NCBI GenBank assembly: GCA_017883345.1
Contig: JADGNT010000001.1
Coordinates: 1 to 20,569 of the forward strand
Length of the DNA: 20,569 nucleotides
Direction: 5' to 3'
From: Candidatus Solibacter sp.
GTDB taxonomy: Bacteria > Acidobacteriota > Terriglobia > Bryobacterales > Bryobacteraceae
Part shown: positions 7,258 through 14,010 of the stretch, in pieces
How the letters are laid out: each line of letters begins with the position of its first letter
Numbering within the stretch: position 1 is the first letter of the stretch
The notes under the pieces: model-generated
Seen by the model: only the letters and a program-made list of their open reading frames with translations
Database searches by the model: none
Told to the model about the DNA's origin: nothing
Program-made: the position numbers and the translations under genes

Positions 7258-7572
7258 CTACTCGTCGTCGTGCTCGTCGTGTGCCGCAACGGCGCCGGGT
7301 GAATCCAGCGCCATGGCGGCCAATTCCGGACGTCCCATCGACACGGGCTTCGCCTGGGGAGGGTTCTTCATTCTGGCGGGAACCACGGCTTCCATCACGA
7401 AGGCCGTGGCGGTCGCCAGTTCCTGCTCCAGGTTGAACTCCGGTACGGATTTCAGGGCGGGCACCCGCGCAATTCCATCCTCGGAAATGACGCACTCCAT
7501 GCCGTTCCGCAAGACGAAGCGGATCTTCGATTGTTTGCGGATCGCCAGTTTGCGCAGATCCACCAACGTCAT
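7258..7572 (-). CDS. Small protein of unknown function, coupled to the DksA-like gene
   Basis: The 104-residue soluble protein begins MTLVDLRKLAIRKQSKIRF. A basic, probably alpha/beta N-terminal half (about 1-50: FVLRNGMECVISEDGIARVP) could wrap a small beta-sheet. A helical stretch follows (about 56-75: FNLEQELATATAFVMEAV), then a low-complexity acidic tail ending HDEHDDE. No signal peptide, membrane segment or cysteine pair is seen. ATG 7572 overlaps the stop of the DksA/TraR-like gene as ATGA, so the two are translationally coupled and probably work together. I recall similar short proteins being annotated only as hypothetical in Acidobacteria, but could not check. The open frame extends upstream to 7662 only as overlap with the DksA-like gene. 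Confidence 0.8.
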   Translation of the reverse strand: MTLVDLRKLAIRKQSKIRFVLRNGMECVISEDGIARVPALKSVPEFNLEQELATATAFVMEAVVPARMKNPPQAKPVSMGRPELAAMALDSPGAVAAHDEHDDE

Positions 7573-7958
7573 CGGCTGGCTACCTGATACTCGTCGATCA
7601 CTTCGCCGTCGGCAATCCGCGCCGCGATCCGCTCCTGGCAGGTCACGCAGTAGCGCGCCCACGGCACCGCGTCCAGCCGCTTCGCCGAGATCGGCTCCTC
7701 ACACTCCGGACACTCGCCGTACTGCCCGATATCCATGCGGTGCAGGGCGTCGGCAATCTCACGCAACAATTTCATGTCGATGGTGTTGCGGTTCAGAAAA
7801 ATCCACTCTTCGTGGTGGTGCTGGCTCAGGTCGCCTTCGTCCGACGGGATATCCAACCGGGATACCACTTGCTCGGCTTTCTGGGCGGACATGCTGTGAC
7901 GAACTTCCTCCGCCTTCTTCTCCAGAATCTTGCGGTAGGGGGATGTCTTGGGTTTCAT
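7569..7958 (-). CDS. TraR/DksA-family zinc-finger regulator
   Basis: The 129-residue protein has a predicted helical hairpin at about 8-75 and a C-terminal C4 zinc finger, C83-x2-C86-x17-C104-x2-C107, followed by a final helix. This is the DksA/TraR layout; members insert a coiled coil into the RNA polymerase secondary channel and adjust initiation, often with ppGpp. The coiled-coil tip is acidic (LDIPSDEGDLSQ) but does not show the classic DxxDxA spacing, so equivalence to DksA itself is uncertain. It could be a general stress or rRNA regulator. It starts at ATG 7956-7958 with a weak GAGAG upstream, has a strong promoter (8067-8096), and overlaps the next gene by 4 nt. Confidence 0.88.
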   Translation of the reverse strand: MKPKTSPYRKILEKKAEEVRHSMSAQKAEQVVSRLDIPSDEGDLSQHHHEEWIFLNRNTIDMKLLREIADALHRMDIGQYGECPECEEPISAKRLDAVPWARYCVTCQERIAARIADGEVIDEYQVASR

Positions 7959-8017
7959 AATCGCTCTCTATAAGTACGCAAATGCAAATTAGTTCCGATG
8001 GATAGGACGCAGACCCA

Positions 8018-8046
8018 CCCCCAAAAGTTGCAAAGGTTGAAGGGGG
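8018..8046 (-). other. Possible stem-loop in the leader of the DksA-like gene
   Basis: CCCCC (8018-8022) and GGGGG (8042-8046) can pair around a 19-nt loop inside the approximately 100-nt leader. Only five G-C pairs are secure, so this is a suggestion of leader structure. Confidence 0.3.
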
Positions 8047-8066
8047 CCTTGCGACGCGGATTGAAA

Positions 8067-8096
8067 AGTATAGCCGGACTCACGGCCTAATGTCAA
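8067..8096 (-). promoter_or_regulatory. Strong sigma70 promoter for the DksA-like gene
   Basis: On the minus strand TTGACA (8091-8096) is a perfect -35, and TATACT (8067-8072) matches the -10 at 5 of 6 bases, with an 18-bp spacer. The predicted start is near 8060, which gives a leader of about 100 nt before ATG 7958. It would drive the DksA-like/unknown pair and perhaps hfq-hflX by read-through. Confidence 0.7.
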
Positions 8097-8150
8097 ATTA
8101 GTACCGCAATTTACACAACTTTACAAAGTACTTGATACGGCAGGCGACTC

Positions 8151-8203
8151 GTAGCGTAACCTTTCAGGTTGCCACGTCGGCGTCCTTGCCGACGTTCTTC
8201 GAA
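8151..8203 (+). repeat. Family B double-hairpin REP-like element, copy 1
   Basis: It starts GTAGCGT. Hairpin 1 is AACCT-TTC-AGGTT (8158-8170), followed by the linker GCCA, and hairpin 2 is CGTCGGC-GTCCTT-GCCGACG (8175-8194). It faces copy 2 tail to tail. Confidence 0.75.
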
Positions 8204-8204
8204 G

Positions 8205-8250
8205 AATGCCGGTACGAATACCGTCATGGCAGGCGAAACGCCCGCTCTAC
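8205..8250 (-). repeat. Family B double-hairpin REP-like element, copy 2
   Basis: Read on the minus strand it starts GTAGAGC. Hairpin 1 is GGGCG-TTT-CGCCT and hairpin 2 is ATGACGGTA-TTCG-TACCGGCAT with one mismatch. It begins 4 bp after the etfA stop codon (8255-8257) and forms an inverted pair with copy 1. Confidence 0.7.
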
Positions 8251-8254
8251 ACGG

Positions 8255-9229
8255 CTATTTCGCCTTTTTGAACGCTTCGATCAGTTCCGGCACCACCTGG
8301 AACAGGTCGCCGACAATCCCATAGTCGGCAACTTCGAATATGGGAGCATTCGGATCTTTATTGATGGCTACGATGGTGCGCGACCCCTTCATCCCCACCA
8401 GGTGCTGGATCGCACCGGAGATGCCGATGGCCATGTACATCTTGGGGCCCACGGTTTGTCCCGAGCTGCCCACCTGGCGCTCCATGGGGAGCCAACCGGC
8501 ATCGCAGATGGGCCGCGACGCGGCCAGTTCCGCGCCCATGACGTTGGCCAGTTCCTGGATCAGCGCGATATTGTCCGCTTCCTTGATGCCGCGGCCCACC
8601 GCCACAATCAGTTCGGCCGCGCTCAGATCCACCGCGCGCGCCGATTCCCGGAAGCGCTCCCGCGGCCTGGTACGTACCTCGCCCGCCGCGATCGCGGGAG
8701 TGAACTTCTCCACCGCCGCCGCGCCTTCCACGAGTTGGTCCGCGCGATACGCCCCGGCCTGCAGGGAAGCGAAGTGGGGCGCGGCGCCGGTGAACCGCAC
8801 GTCGGAATTTAATCTGCCCTGGAACAACTGGCGCACCAGCACCACCGCGCCCGCTTCCACGCGATGCGCCACCACATCGCTCACCGCCACGGTACCGAGG
8901 GCGGTCGCCAGCTTGGGCAGAAAATCGCGGACCTGGTAGGTGTGCGGCAGCAGTACGTACTCCGGATTCACCCGCGCCAGCAACTGGCCGAGCGCCGTGG
9001 TGTAGGCATCCGGCGTGTACTCCTTCAGGAGTTCGTGTTCCACCAGGTAGATCTTTTCGAGCTGCTTGCCGGCCAGGTCCGCCGCCAGCGGGTCGATTGG
9101 CTGCCCCAGCACGGCCGCGCTAACGGTGGTATTGAGTTCCCCGGCCAGTTGCTGGGCGGCGGCCAGGGTTTCAAACGACATGCGGTTCCACACGCCGCCG
9201 CGCTGCTCCATCACAACCAGAATGCTCAT
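8255..9229 (-). CDS. etfA: Electron transfer flavoprotein subunit alpha
   Basis: This is a 324-residue FAD-binding subunit of the heterodimeric ETF, which accepts electrons from acyl-CoA and related dehydrogenases. The C-terminal FAD domain (about 205-324) shows VGRGIKEADN, the glycine/serine loop RQVGSSGQTVGP and the ETF-alpha signature MYMAIGISGAIQHLVGM (264-280). It ends with VADYGIVGDLFQVVPEL. ATG 9229 overlaps the etfB stop as ATGA, and MSILVVMEQ is a typical start; the frame is open further upstream only as overlap with etfB. No ETF:quinone oxidoreductase or dehydrogenase is adjacent, so the electron donor and acceptor are not defined here. Confidence 0.95.
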   Translation of the reverse strand: MSILVVMEQRGGVWNRMSFETLAAAQQLAGELNTTVSAAVLGQPIDPLAADLAGKQLEKIYLVEHELLKEYTPDAYTTALGQLLARVNPEYVLLPHTYQVRDFLPKLATALGTVAVSDVVAHRVEAGAVVLVRQLFQGRLNSDVRFTGAAPHFASLQAGAYRADQLVEGAAAVEKFTPAIAAGEVRTRPRERFRESARAVDLSAAELIVAVGRGIKEADNIALIQELANVMGAELAASRPICDAGWLPMERQVGSSGQTVGPKMYMAIGISGAIQHLVGMKGSRTIVAINKDPNAPIFEVADYGIVGDLFQVVPELIEAFKKAK

Positions 9230-9999
9230 ATGACGCGCGCCTCGAATCTGAGTTTTTCCACCAGTTTGGCAGCGGCTTCCTTGGGGCTGCCTTCGAAGAG
9301 TTGGGTATGCTTGGCCCGCTCCGGCAGGTACACGCGGTCCAGGCGGATGCTGGCCACCCCATCGCCGCCGCCCAGTTCCGCGGGCGTCAGGCGCTTGACT
9401 TCTTTCGTCTTGGCCTTCTTTATCCCCATCAGGGTGGCGTAGCGCAGCTTGCTGATGCCGGATTGAATGGTCAAGAGCGCGGGCAGCGGCATCTCCACGT
9501 GCTGGAACCAGCCGTCCTCCAGTTCGCGCTTCACGCGGATTCCGCCCTCGTGCTTCTCCACCTCCATGATCAGCGTGGCGTGCGGCAGGCCGAGCAGCTC
9601 CGCCAGGATCGGGCCGGTCTGCCCGTAACCCAGATCGTCGCTTTGCAGGCCGGTCAGCACCAGGTCCGGAGCTTCGGCCTGGAGCGCCGCCGCCATCAGC
9701 CGCGCCGCCGCCAGGGGGTCGTAGGCGCCCGGATCTTCGGCCTCGATATGGAGCGCACGGTCGGCCCCTTTTGCCAGCGCTTCCCGAATGGTCTGCCCGG
9801 CGCGCGCGGGTCCGAAACACAGCGCCACCACTTCCCCGCCGTGCTTCTCCTTCAGTTGGAGACCCGCTTCCAGTGCATATGCATCGGGCTCGTTGATCTC
9901 GTAGGTGAGATCCCCCTCCTCGACCCAGCGGCCCGAGGAGGCGATCTTCAATTGCGAGTCGCGAGCCGGAACCTGTTTAATCGCTACCAGAATTTTCAT
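9226..9999 (-). CDS. etfB: Electron transfer flavoprotein subunit beta
   Basis: The 257-residue protein has the Rossmann-like ETF-beta fold that holds AMP, or a second FAD in bifurcating forms. Recognisable blocks are MKILVAIKQVPA (1-12), INEPDAYALEAGL (35-47), DLGYGQTGP (122-130) and the C-terminal family block EMPLPALLTIQSG with LRYATLMGIKKAK (169-197). ATG 9999 is taken as the start because the protein begins as in the family; TTG 10011 would add only MDNS. I did not try to separate the non-bifurcating from the bifurcating class. It overlaps etfA by 4 nt. Upstream, a family A palindrome separates it from fabF by 71 bp, so its transcription may be partly independent of fatty-acid genes. Confidence 0.95.
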   Translation of the reverse strand: MKILVAIKQVPARDSQLKIASSGRWVEEGDLTYEINEPDAYALEAGLQLKEKHGGEVVALCFGPARAGQTIREALAKGADRALHIEAEDPGAYDPLAAARLMAAALQAEAPDLVLTGLQSDDLGYGQTGPILAELLGLPHATLIMEVEKHEGGIRVKRELEDGWFQHVEMPLPALLTIQSGISKLRYATLMGIKKAKTKEVKRLTPAELGGGDGVASIRLDRVYLPERAKHTQLFEGSPKEAAAKLVEKLRFEARVI

Positions 10000-10021
10000 A
10001 GAATTATCCAACCGTCATCAG

Positions 10022-10053
10022 GTGGGACAGACCATCGCCTTTTGTGGTCTGTC
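10022..10053 (+). repeat. Family A 32-bp REP-like palindrome, copy 4
   Basis: It starts GTGG, has perfect 9-bp arms GACAGACCA and TGGTCTGTC, and lies alone in the 71-bp gap between the fabF stop and the etfB start. It could end or stabilise the acpP-fabF message. Confidence 0.85.
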
Positions 10054-10070
10054 ATGCCTGGTCAGTGAGC

Positions 10071-11315
10071 CTATTCCGCATAGCGTTTGAAAATCAGGCA
10101 GCCGTTAGTCCCGCCAAAGCCGAAACTGTTCGACAGCGCATGGTCGATCTTCATGGGCCGCGCCTGGTTCGGTATGTAATCCAGGTCGCAGTCCGGATCC
10201 GGACATTCGTGGTTGACCGTCGCCGGCGCCACCTGATCGCGGATGGCCAGTACCGTGATGCCGGCCTCGATTCCGCCGGCGCCGCCAAGCAGGTGCCCGG
10301 TCATCGACTTGGTGGAACTCACCGCCACCTTGTAGGCGTGCTCGCCGAACGCGCGCTTGATCGCCATGGTCTCCGCCCGGTCGCCCACATCGGTGGACGT
10401 ACCGTGCGCGTTGATGTAATCGACCTGCTCGGGAACCAGTTTGGCGTCCTTGAGCGCGTTGCGCATGACACGGAATGCGCCGTCGCCGTCGGGCGGCGGC
10501 GAGGTCACGTGGAACGCATCCGCGCTCATCCCGTAACCCACCAGTTCCGCCAGGATTCTGGCTCCGCGCGCCCTGGCGAATTCCAGCTCCTCGATCACCA
10601 CAATCCCGGCGCCTTCGCCAACCACGAAGCCGTCGCGATCCTTGTCCCACGGGCGCGACGCCCGGAGGGGCTCGTCATTGCGCGTGGAAAGTGCCCGCAT
10701 CGCCGCGAACCCGCCGATGCCCATCGGCGTGACCGCCGCCTCCGTGCCGCCGCAGATCATCGCGATGGCGTCGCCGCGCTGGATCATACGGAACGAATCG
10801 CCGATCGAGTGGGCGCTGGTGGTACAGGCCGTCGCGGTCGCCGAATTCGGTCCCTTGGCCCCGCTCTTGATCGACACATACCCGGACGCCAGATTGATGA
10901 TCGTCGCGGGGATGAAAAAGGGCGAAATGCGCCGCGGCCCGTGTTCCAGCAGGGTTTGATGCTCGCGCTCGATGACTTCAAACCCGCCGATCCCGCTGCC
11001 GATGTAGACCCCTACTTCTTCGGCGATGTCCGGCGTCACCTTCAACCCGGAATCCTTCAGGGCGAAGTCCGCCGCCGCGATGGCGAACTGGATGAAGCGC
11101 CCCATCTTCTTGATTTCTTTCTTCTCGATATAGTTGCCGGGATCGAAACCTTTGACTTCTCCCGCAATCCTGCAGGAAAAAGCGGTTGCGTCAAACGCCG
11201 TAATACCCGCGATGCCGCTTTTGGAAGCAAGCAGGGCCTCCCAAGACAGTTCCGTTCCAATCCCCAGCGGCGTCAGCAATCCGACGCCGGTCACTACGAC
11301 TCTTCGTGACAACAC
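10071..11315 (-). CDS. fabF: 3-oxoacyl-ACP synthase II (FabF)
   Basis: The 414-residue condensing enzyme elongates acyl-ACP with malonyl-ACP in fatty-acid synthesis. The thiolase-fold catalytic set is complete: nucleophile C164 (ATACTTSAHS), H304 (NAHGTST), K336 (STKS) and H341 (GHLLGGAGG). It also shows the glycine-rich C-terminal block SNSFGFGGTNG. The residues around C164 (TTSAH) differ from the common ATGTH form, but the Cys is kept. GTG 11315 is only 4 nt from GGGGAG, while TTG 11312 is 7 nt away and gives the more usual MSRRVVVTG start; either is possible. It follows acpP by 25 bp in one operon, the standard arrangement. Confidence 0.95.
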   Translation of the reverse strand: MLSRRVVVTGVGLLTPLGIGTELSWEALLASKSGIAGITAFDATAFSCRIAGEVKGFDPGNYIEKKEIKKMGRFIQFAIAAADFALKDSGLKVTPDIAEEVGVYIGSGIGGFEVIEREHQTLLEHGPRRISPFFIPATIINLASGYVSIKSGAKGPNSATATACTTSAHSIGDSFRMIQRGDAIAMICGGTEAAVTPMGIGGFAAMRALSTRNDEPLRASRPWDKDRDGFVVGEGAGIVVIEELEFARARGARILAELVGYGMSADAFHVTSPPPDGDGAFRVMRNALKDAKLVPEQVDYINAHGTSTDVGDRAETMAIKRAFGEHAYKVAVSSTKSMTGHLLGGAGGIEAGITVLAIRDQVAPATVNHECPDPDCDLDYIPNQARPMKIDHALSNSFGFGGTNGCLIFKRYAE

Positions 11316-11340
11316 TCTTCTCCCCGGTCCGACCTAAATG

Positions 11341-11580
11341 TTATTTCTTGGTCGTCTTGCCTTCAATGTATTCAACCGCGTCTTTGACCGTGGTGATCTT
11401 CTCGGCATCTTCGTCCGGGATCTCAAGCTCAAAGGCTTCTTCAAAAGCCATTACGAGTTCGACGATATCTAGCGAATCGGCGCCGAGGTCGTCCACGAAG
11501 GACGCGTTGCTGTCCACCTGGCTCTCATCGACGCCCAGTTGCTCGACAATTATCTGCTTCACCTTCTGCTCAACTGCCAT
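11341..11580 (-). CDS. acpP: Acyl carrier protein
   Basis: This is a 79-residue acidic four-helix protein. Ser36 in the motif GADSLD carries the 4'-phosphopantetheine arm that tethers growing acyl chains. Length and the [18 protein letters not shown] block match bacterial AcpP closely; the C-terminal GKTTKK is slightly basic. ATG 11580 has an excellent AGGAGG 6-7 nt upstream and a promoter at 11611-11640. fabF follows. Confidence 0.97.
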   Translation of the reverse strand: MAVEQKVKQIIVEQLGVDESQVDSNASFVDDLGADSLDIVELVMAFEEAFELEIPDEDAEKITTVKDAVEYIEGKTTKK

Positions 11581-11610
11581 GATTCCTCCTGGGATTTTGC
11601 GAACGCGTTG

Positions 11611-11640
11611 ATTTTAGCTACCTTCGGGGATTCTCCGCAA
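11611..11640 (-). promoter_or_regulatory. Putative sigma70 promoter for acpP-fabF
   Basis: Minus-strand TTGCGG (11635-11640) and TAAAAT (11611-11616) are 18 bp apart. Predicted transcription starts near 11604, about 25 nt before ATG 11580, with AGGAGG in the leader. Confidence 0.6.
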
Positions 11641-11767
11641 GTCGCTGCGTTGTGCCAAACCCCCATTCTGCCATATCCCCGCGAATCCTGCCTGACAGAG
11701 TGGCGGCGAGGGTGCTTAACCCACACAGTTCACAGTCCCCTCCCCCTCTTTCGTGGACAATAGGGGG

Positions 11768-12709
11768 ATGCCGATCACTCTCGCCCAGGTGGCGGAAGCG
11801 CGCACCAACATCGCGGGCGTGGCCCTGCGCACACCGCTGGTACGCTGCTTCGCCGATTCGCCCGCCGAGGTCTGGCTGAAGTTGGAGAACCTCCAGCCAA
11901 TTGGTTCCTTCAAGATCCGCGGTGCGGCCAACGTGATGGCGCGGCTGGATCCCCAACTCCTCGAGCGCGGCGTGCTCACGGCCTCGGCGGGCAATATGGC
12001 GCAGGGCGTGGCCTTCTGCGCGCGGCGCATCGGTGTGGCCGCCACGATCGTCGCGCCCGATACCGCGCCCGCCACCAAAATCCGCGCCGTGGAGCGCTTG
12101 GGCGGGCGCGTCATCCTGGCGCCGTTCGCCGATTGGTGGCGCACCTTCGAAACCCGCACCTATCCCGGGGTGGAAGCGACCTTTATCCACGCCTTCGACG
12201 ACGTGGACGTGATGGCAGGCAACGGAACCATAGCCCTGGAACTGCTCGAAGACCTGCCGGTGATGGACGCCGTGGTGATTCCCTGGGGCGGCGGCGGCCT
12301 TTCCTGCGGGATTGCAGCGGTGCTGCGCCAACTCGCGCCGCGCGTCAAGATCTACGCCGCGGAGGTGGAAACCGCCGCGCCGCTCGCGGCATCGCTCGCC
12401 GCCGGCGAACCGCGCACCGTGGAATACACGCCTTCGTTCGTAGACGGCATCGGCAGCAAGATGGTCTTTCGCAACATGTTTGAACACGCGCGGCGCCTGC
12501 TGGATGGCTCCATCGTGGTTACGCTGGAGGATGCCGCACGCGCCATGAAGTTCGTGGCGGAGCGCAACCGCGTGATCGTGGAAGGGGCGTCGGCCTGCGC
12601 CATTGCGGCTGCCCTGTCGGGGCGCGCCGGCGCCGGCAAGGTGGCGGCGATCGTCTCGGGAGGTAATATCGACCTGGAGAAATTTGCGCAACTCACCGCG
12701 TGCTCCTGA
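11768..12709 (+). CDS. PLP-dependent threonine/serine dehydratase-like enzyme
   Basis: The 313-residue fold-type II PLP enzyme has the PLP lysine K49 in GSFKIRGA, the phosphate-binding loop GGGGL (174-178) and the pyridine-N contact region SGGNID (297-302). There is no C-terminal ACT domain, so it resembles the short catabolic TdcB/serine racemase class rather than biosynthetic IlvA. The usual SSGNHAQG motif reads SAGNMAQG (73-80), with His replaced by Met, so the substrate may differ from threonine. ATG 11768 is used; GGGGG touches it with no spacer and no proper Shine-Dalgarno is visible, so translation may be leaderless or start at GTG 11753. It is transcribed divergently from acpP and convergently with rlmI. 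Confidence 0.85.
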   Translation: MPITLAQVAEARTNIAGVALRTPLVRCFADSPAEVWLKLENLQPIGSFKIRGAANVMARLDPQLLERGVLTASAGNMAQGVAFCARRIGVAATIVAPDTAPATKIRAVERLGGRVILAPFADWWRTFETRTYPGVEATFIHAFDDVDVMAGNGTIALELLEDLPVMDAVVIPWGGGGLSCGIAAVLRQLAPRVKIYAAEVETAAPLAASLAAGEPRTVEYTPSFVDGIGSKMVFRNMFEHARRLLDGSIVVTLEDAARAMKFVAERNRVIVEGASACAIAAALSGRAGAGKVAAIVSGGNIDLEKFAQLTACS

Positions 12710-12780
12710 TGGTGATCGCGGCGTGGGCGTTCTGGCGTTCGCTGAAAGTCCGGGAGTCGATCGGCGAGGAAGCGGGCTAA
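12709..12780 (+). CDS. Possible 23-residue hydrophobic peptide, coupled to the dehydratase-like gene
   Basis: ATG 12709 overlaps the preceding stop as TGATG, and the frame ends at TAA 12778-12780, giving MVIAAWAFWRSLKVRESIGE plus EAG. A hydrophobic start followed by a charged tail fits a micropeptide, but the length is well within chance and there is no independent support. It may be a remnant or noise. Confidence 0.15.
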   Translation: MVIAAWAFWRSLKVRESIGEEAG

Positions 12781-12828
12781 GAATGCCGGCAGGAATGCCG
12801 GCATGGCAGCCTTGAAAGGCTACGCTAC
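12781..12828 (-). repeat. Family B double-hairpin REP-like element, copy 3
   Basis: Read on the minus strand it starts GTAGCGTAGCC. Hairpin 1 is AGCCTT/AAGGCT (12808-12821) and hairpin 2 is a perfect ATGCCGGCA-TTCC-TGCCGGCAT (12783-12804). It fills the gap between the converging dehydratase-like and rlmI genes and may help end both transcripts. Confidence 0.85.
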
Positions 12829-12837
12829 GGGGGCCAG

Positions 12838-14010
12838 TTACAAGACTTCCAGGATGAGGCACTTCAAATAGAGCGTCTCGGGAACCGTCAGCAGGATCGG
12901 GTGATCCTGGCTCTGCGTGCGCCGCTCCAACACGCGCAGCGTGCGGTTGGCGTCCAGGCTGGCCTGCGCGACCAACTCCAAGAGTGCGCTCTCGCCCAGA
13001 TGATGCGAGCAGGAGCAGGTCACCAGAATGCCGCCCGGTGGCAGCAGGCGCAGCGCGCGCAGGTTGATCTCTTTGTACCCCGTGGTGGCGGATTCCAGAT
13101 TACGCCGGCTCTTGGCGAACGCCGGCGGGTCCAGCACCACCATGGAAAAGTGGCGGCGCGCGCTGGCATAGCCGGAGAGCAACTGGAAGATGTCGGCTTC
13201 CTTGAAATCGATGTTGGCGATGCCGTTGGCCGCCGCGTTGGCGCGCGCCGTGACCAGCGCCGCTGCCGAACTGTCGGCGGCTTCCACGTTCTCGCACTTG
13301 CCGGCCACGTGCAGGGCGAAGCCGCCGGTAGAGGTGAAGCAATCGAGCGCCTTGCCACCGCGGGCGTACCGCGCGGCGGCGCGGTAGTTGTCGCGCTGAT
13401 CCAGAAAGATGCCCGTCTTCTGCCCGTGCATGAGGTCGGCGCGCAGGGTGAGCGCGTTCATCCGCACGGTCACGGACTCGGGAACCTCGCCAGAGAGGAT
13501 CGTGGTCTCTAGCGGCAACTCCTCCTTCTCCCGCACGGCAACATCGTTGCGCGCCACGATCCCTTTGGGATGGAAGATCTCCTCGAGAGAGGACGCGATC
13601 ACGCTCTTGGCTGCGTCCATGCCCTGATCCAGGGTCTGCACCACCAGGTAATCGCCATAGCGGTCCACCACCAGCGCGGGCAGCAGGTCGGCTTCGCCAT
13701 GCACCACACGGTAGGCATCGGTGTTGCGTACCACGGTGCGCCGGTGCTCCTCGGCGGCGCGCAGGCGGCGCAAAAAGAAATCGCGGCCGATGTCTTCCAC
13801 CTGCCGCGACAGCATGCGCAAACTGATCTGCGAACTGGAACTGTAATGAGCCGTGCCCAGCGGGCGTCCCCGCGGGTCGGCGACCCGCACCGGCTGGCCC
13901 GGTTGGGCGCCATCGCGATCGGCGATATCGCTGGAGAAAATCCAGGGGTGCCCGCTGGTCACGCGGTCCGCGCCCTTGCGGCTGACGCGGACTTCATTCG
14001 GCGCATTCAT
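12838..14010 (-). CDS. rlmI: 23S rRNA m5C1962 methyltransferase (RlmI-type)
   Basis: This 390-residue class I SAM-dependent methyltransferase carries an N-terminal PUA domain (about 1-75: RVSRKGADRVTSGHPWIFSS) and an RlmI-specific linker (VVHGEADLLPALVVDRYGDY). The methyltransferase domain has KTGIFLDQRDN (198-208), the SAM loop DCFTSTGGFALH, the catalytic DPPAFAKS (294-301) and TCSCSHH (331-337) with the cysteine nucleophile. Length fits E. coli RlmI (396). ATG 14010 overlaps the htpX stop as ATGA. Assignment to C1962 follows the family; RlmK-like or related targets cannot be excluded. It converges on the dehydratase-like gene, with a family B repeat between them. Confidence 0.92.
   Translation of the reverse strand: MNAPNEVRVSRKGADRVTSGHPWIFSSDIADRDGAQPGQPVRVADPRGRPLGTAHYSSSSQISLRMLSRQVEDIGRDFFLRRLRAAEEHRRTVVRNTDAYRVVHGEADLLPALVVDRYGDYLVVQTLDQGMDAAKSVIASSLEEIFHPKGIVARNDVAVREKEELPLETTILSGEVPESVTVRMNALTLRADLMHGQKTGIFLDQRDNYRAAARYARGGKALDCFTSTGGFALHVAGKCENVEAADSSAAALVTARANAAANGIANIDFKEADIFQLLSGYASARRHFSMVVLDPPAFAKSRRNLESATTGYKEINLRALRLLPPGGILVTCSCSHHLGESALLELVAQASLDANRTLRVLERRTQSQDHPILLTVPETLYLKCLILEVL

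Noticed and set aside
8255..9820. etfA extended to a 521-residue fusion protein
   Set aside because: The extension is merely the open frame overlapping etfB; the true N-terminus MSILVVMEQ and the ATGA overlap define the start at 9229.
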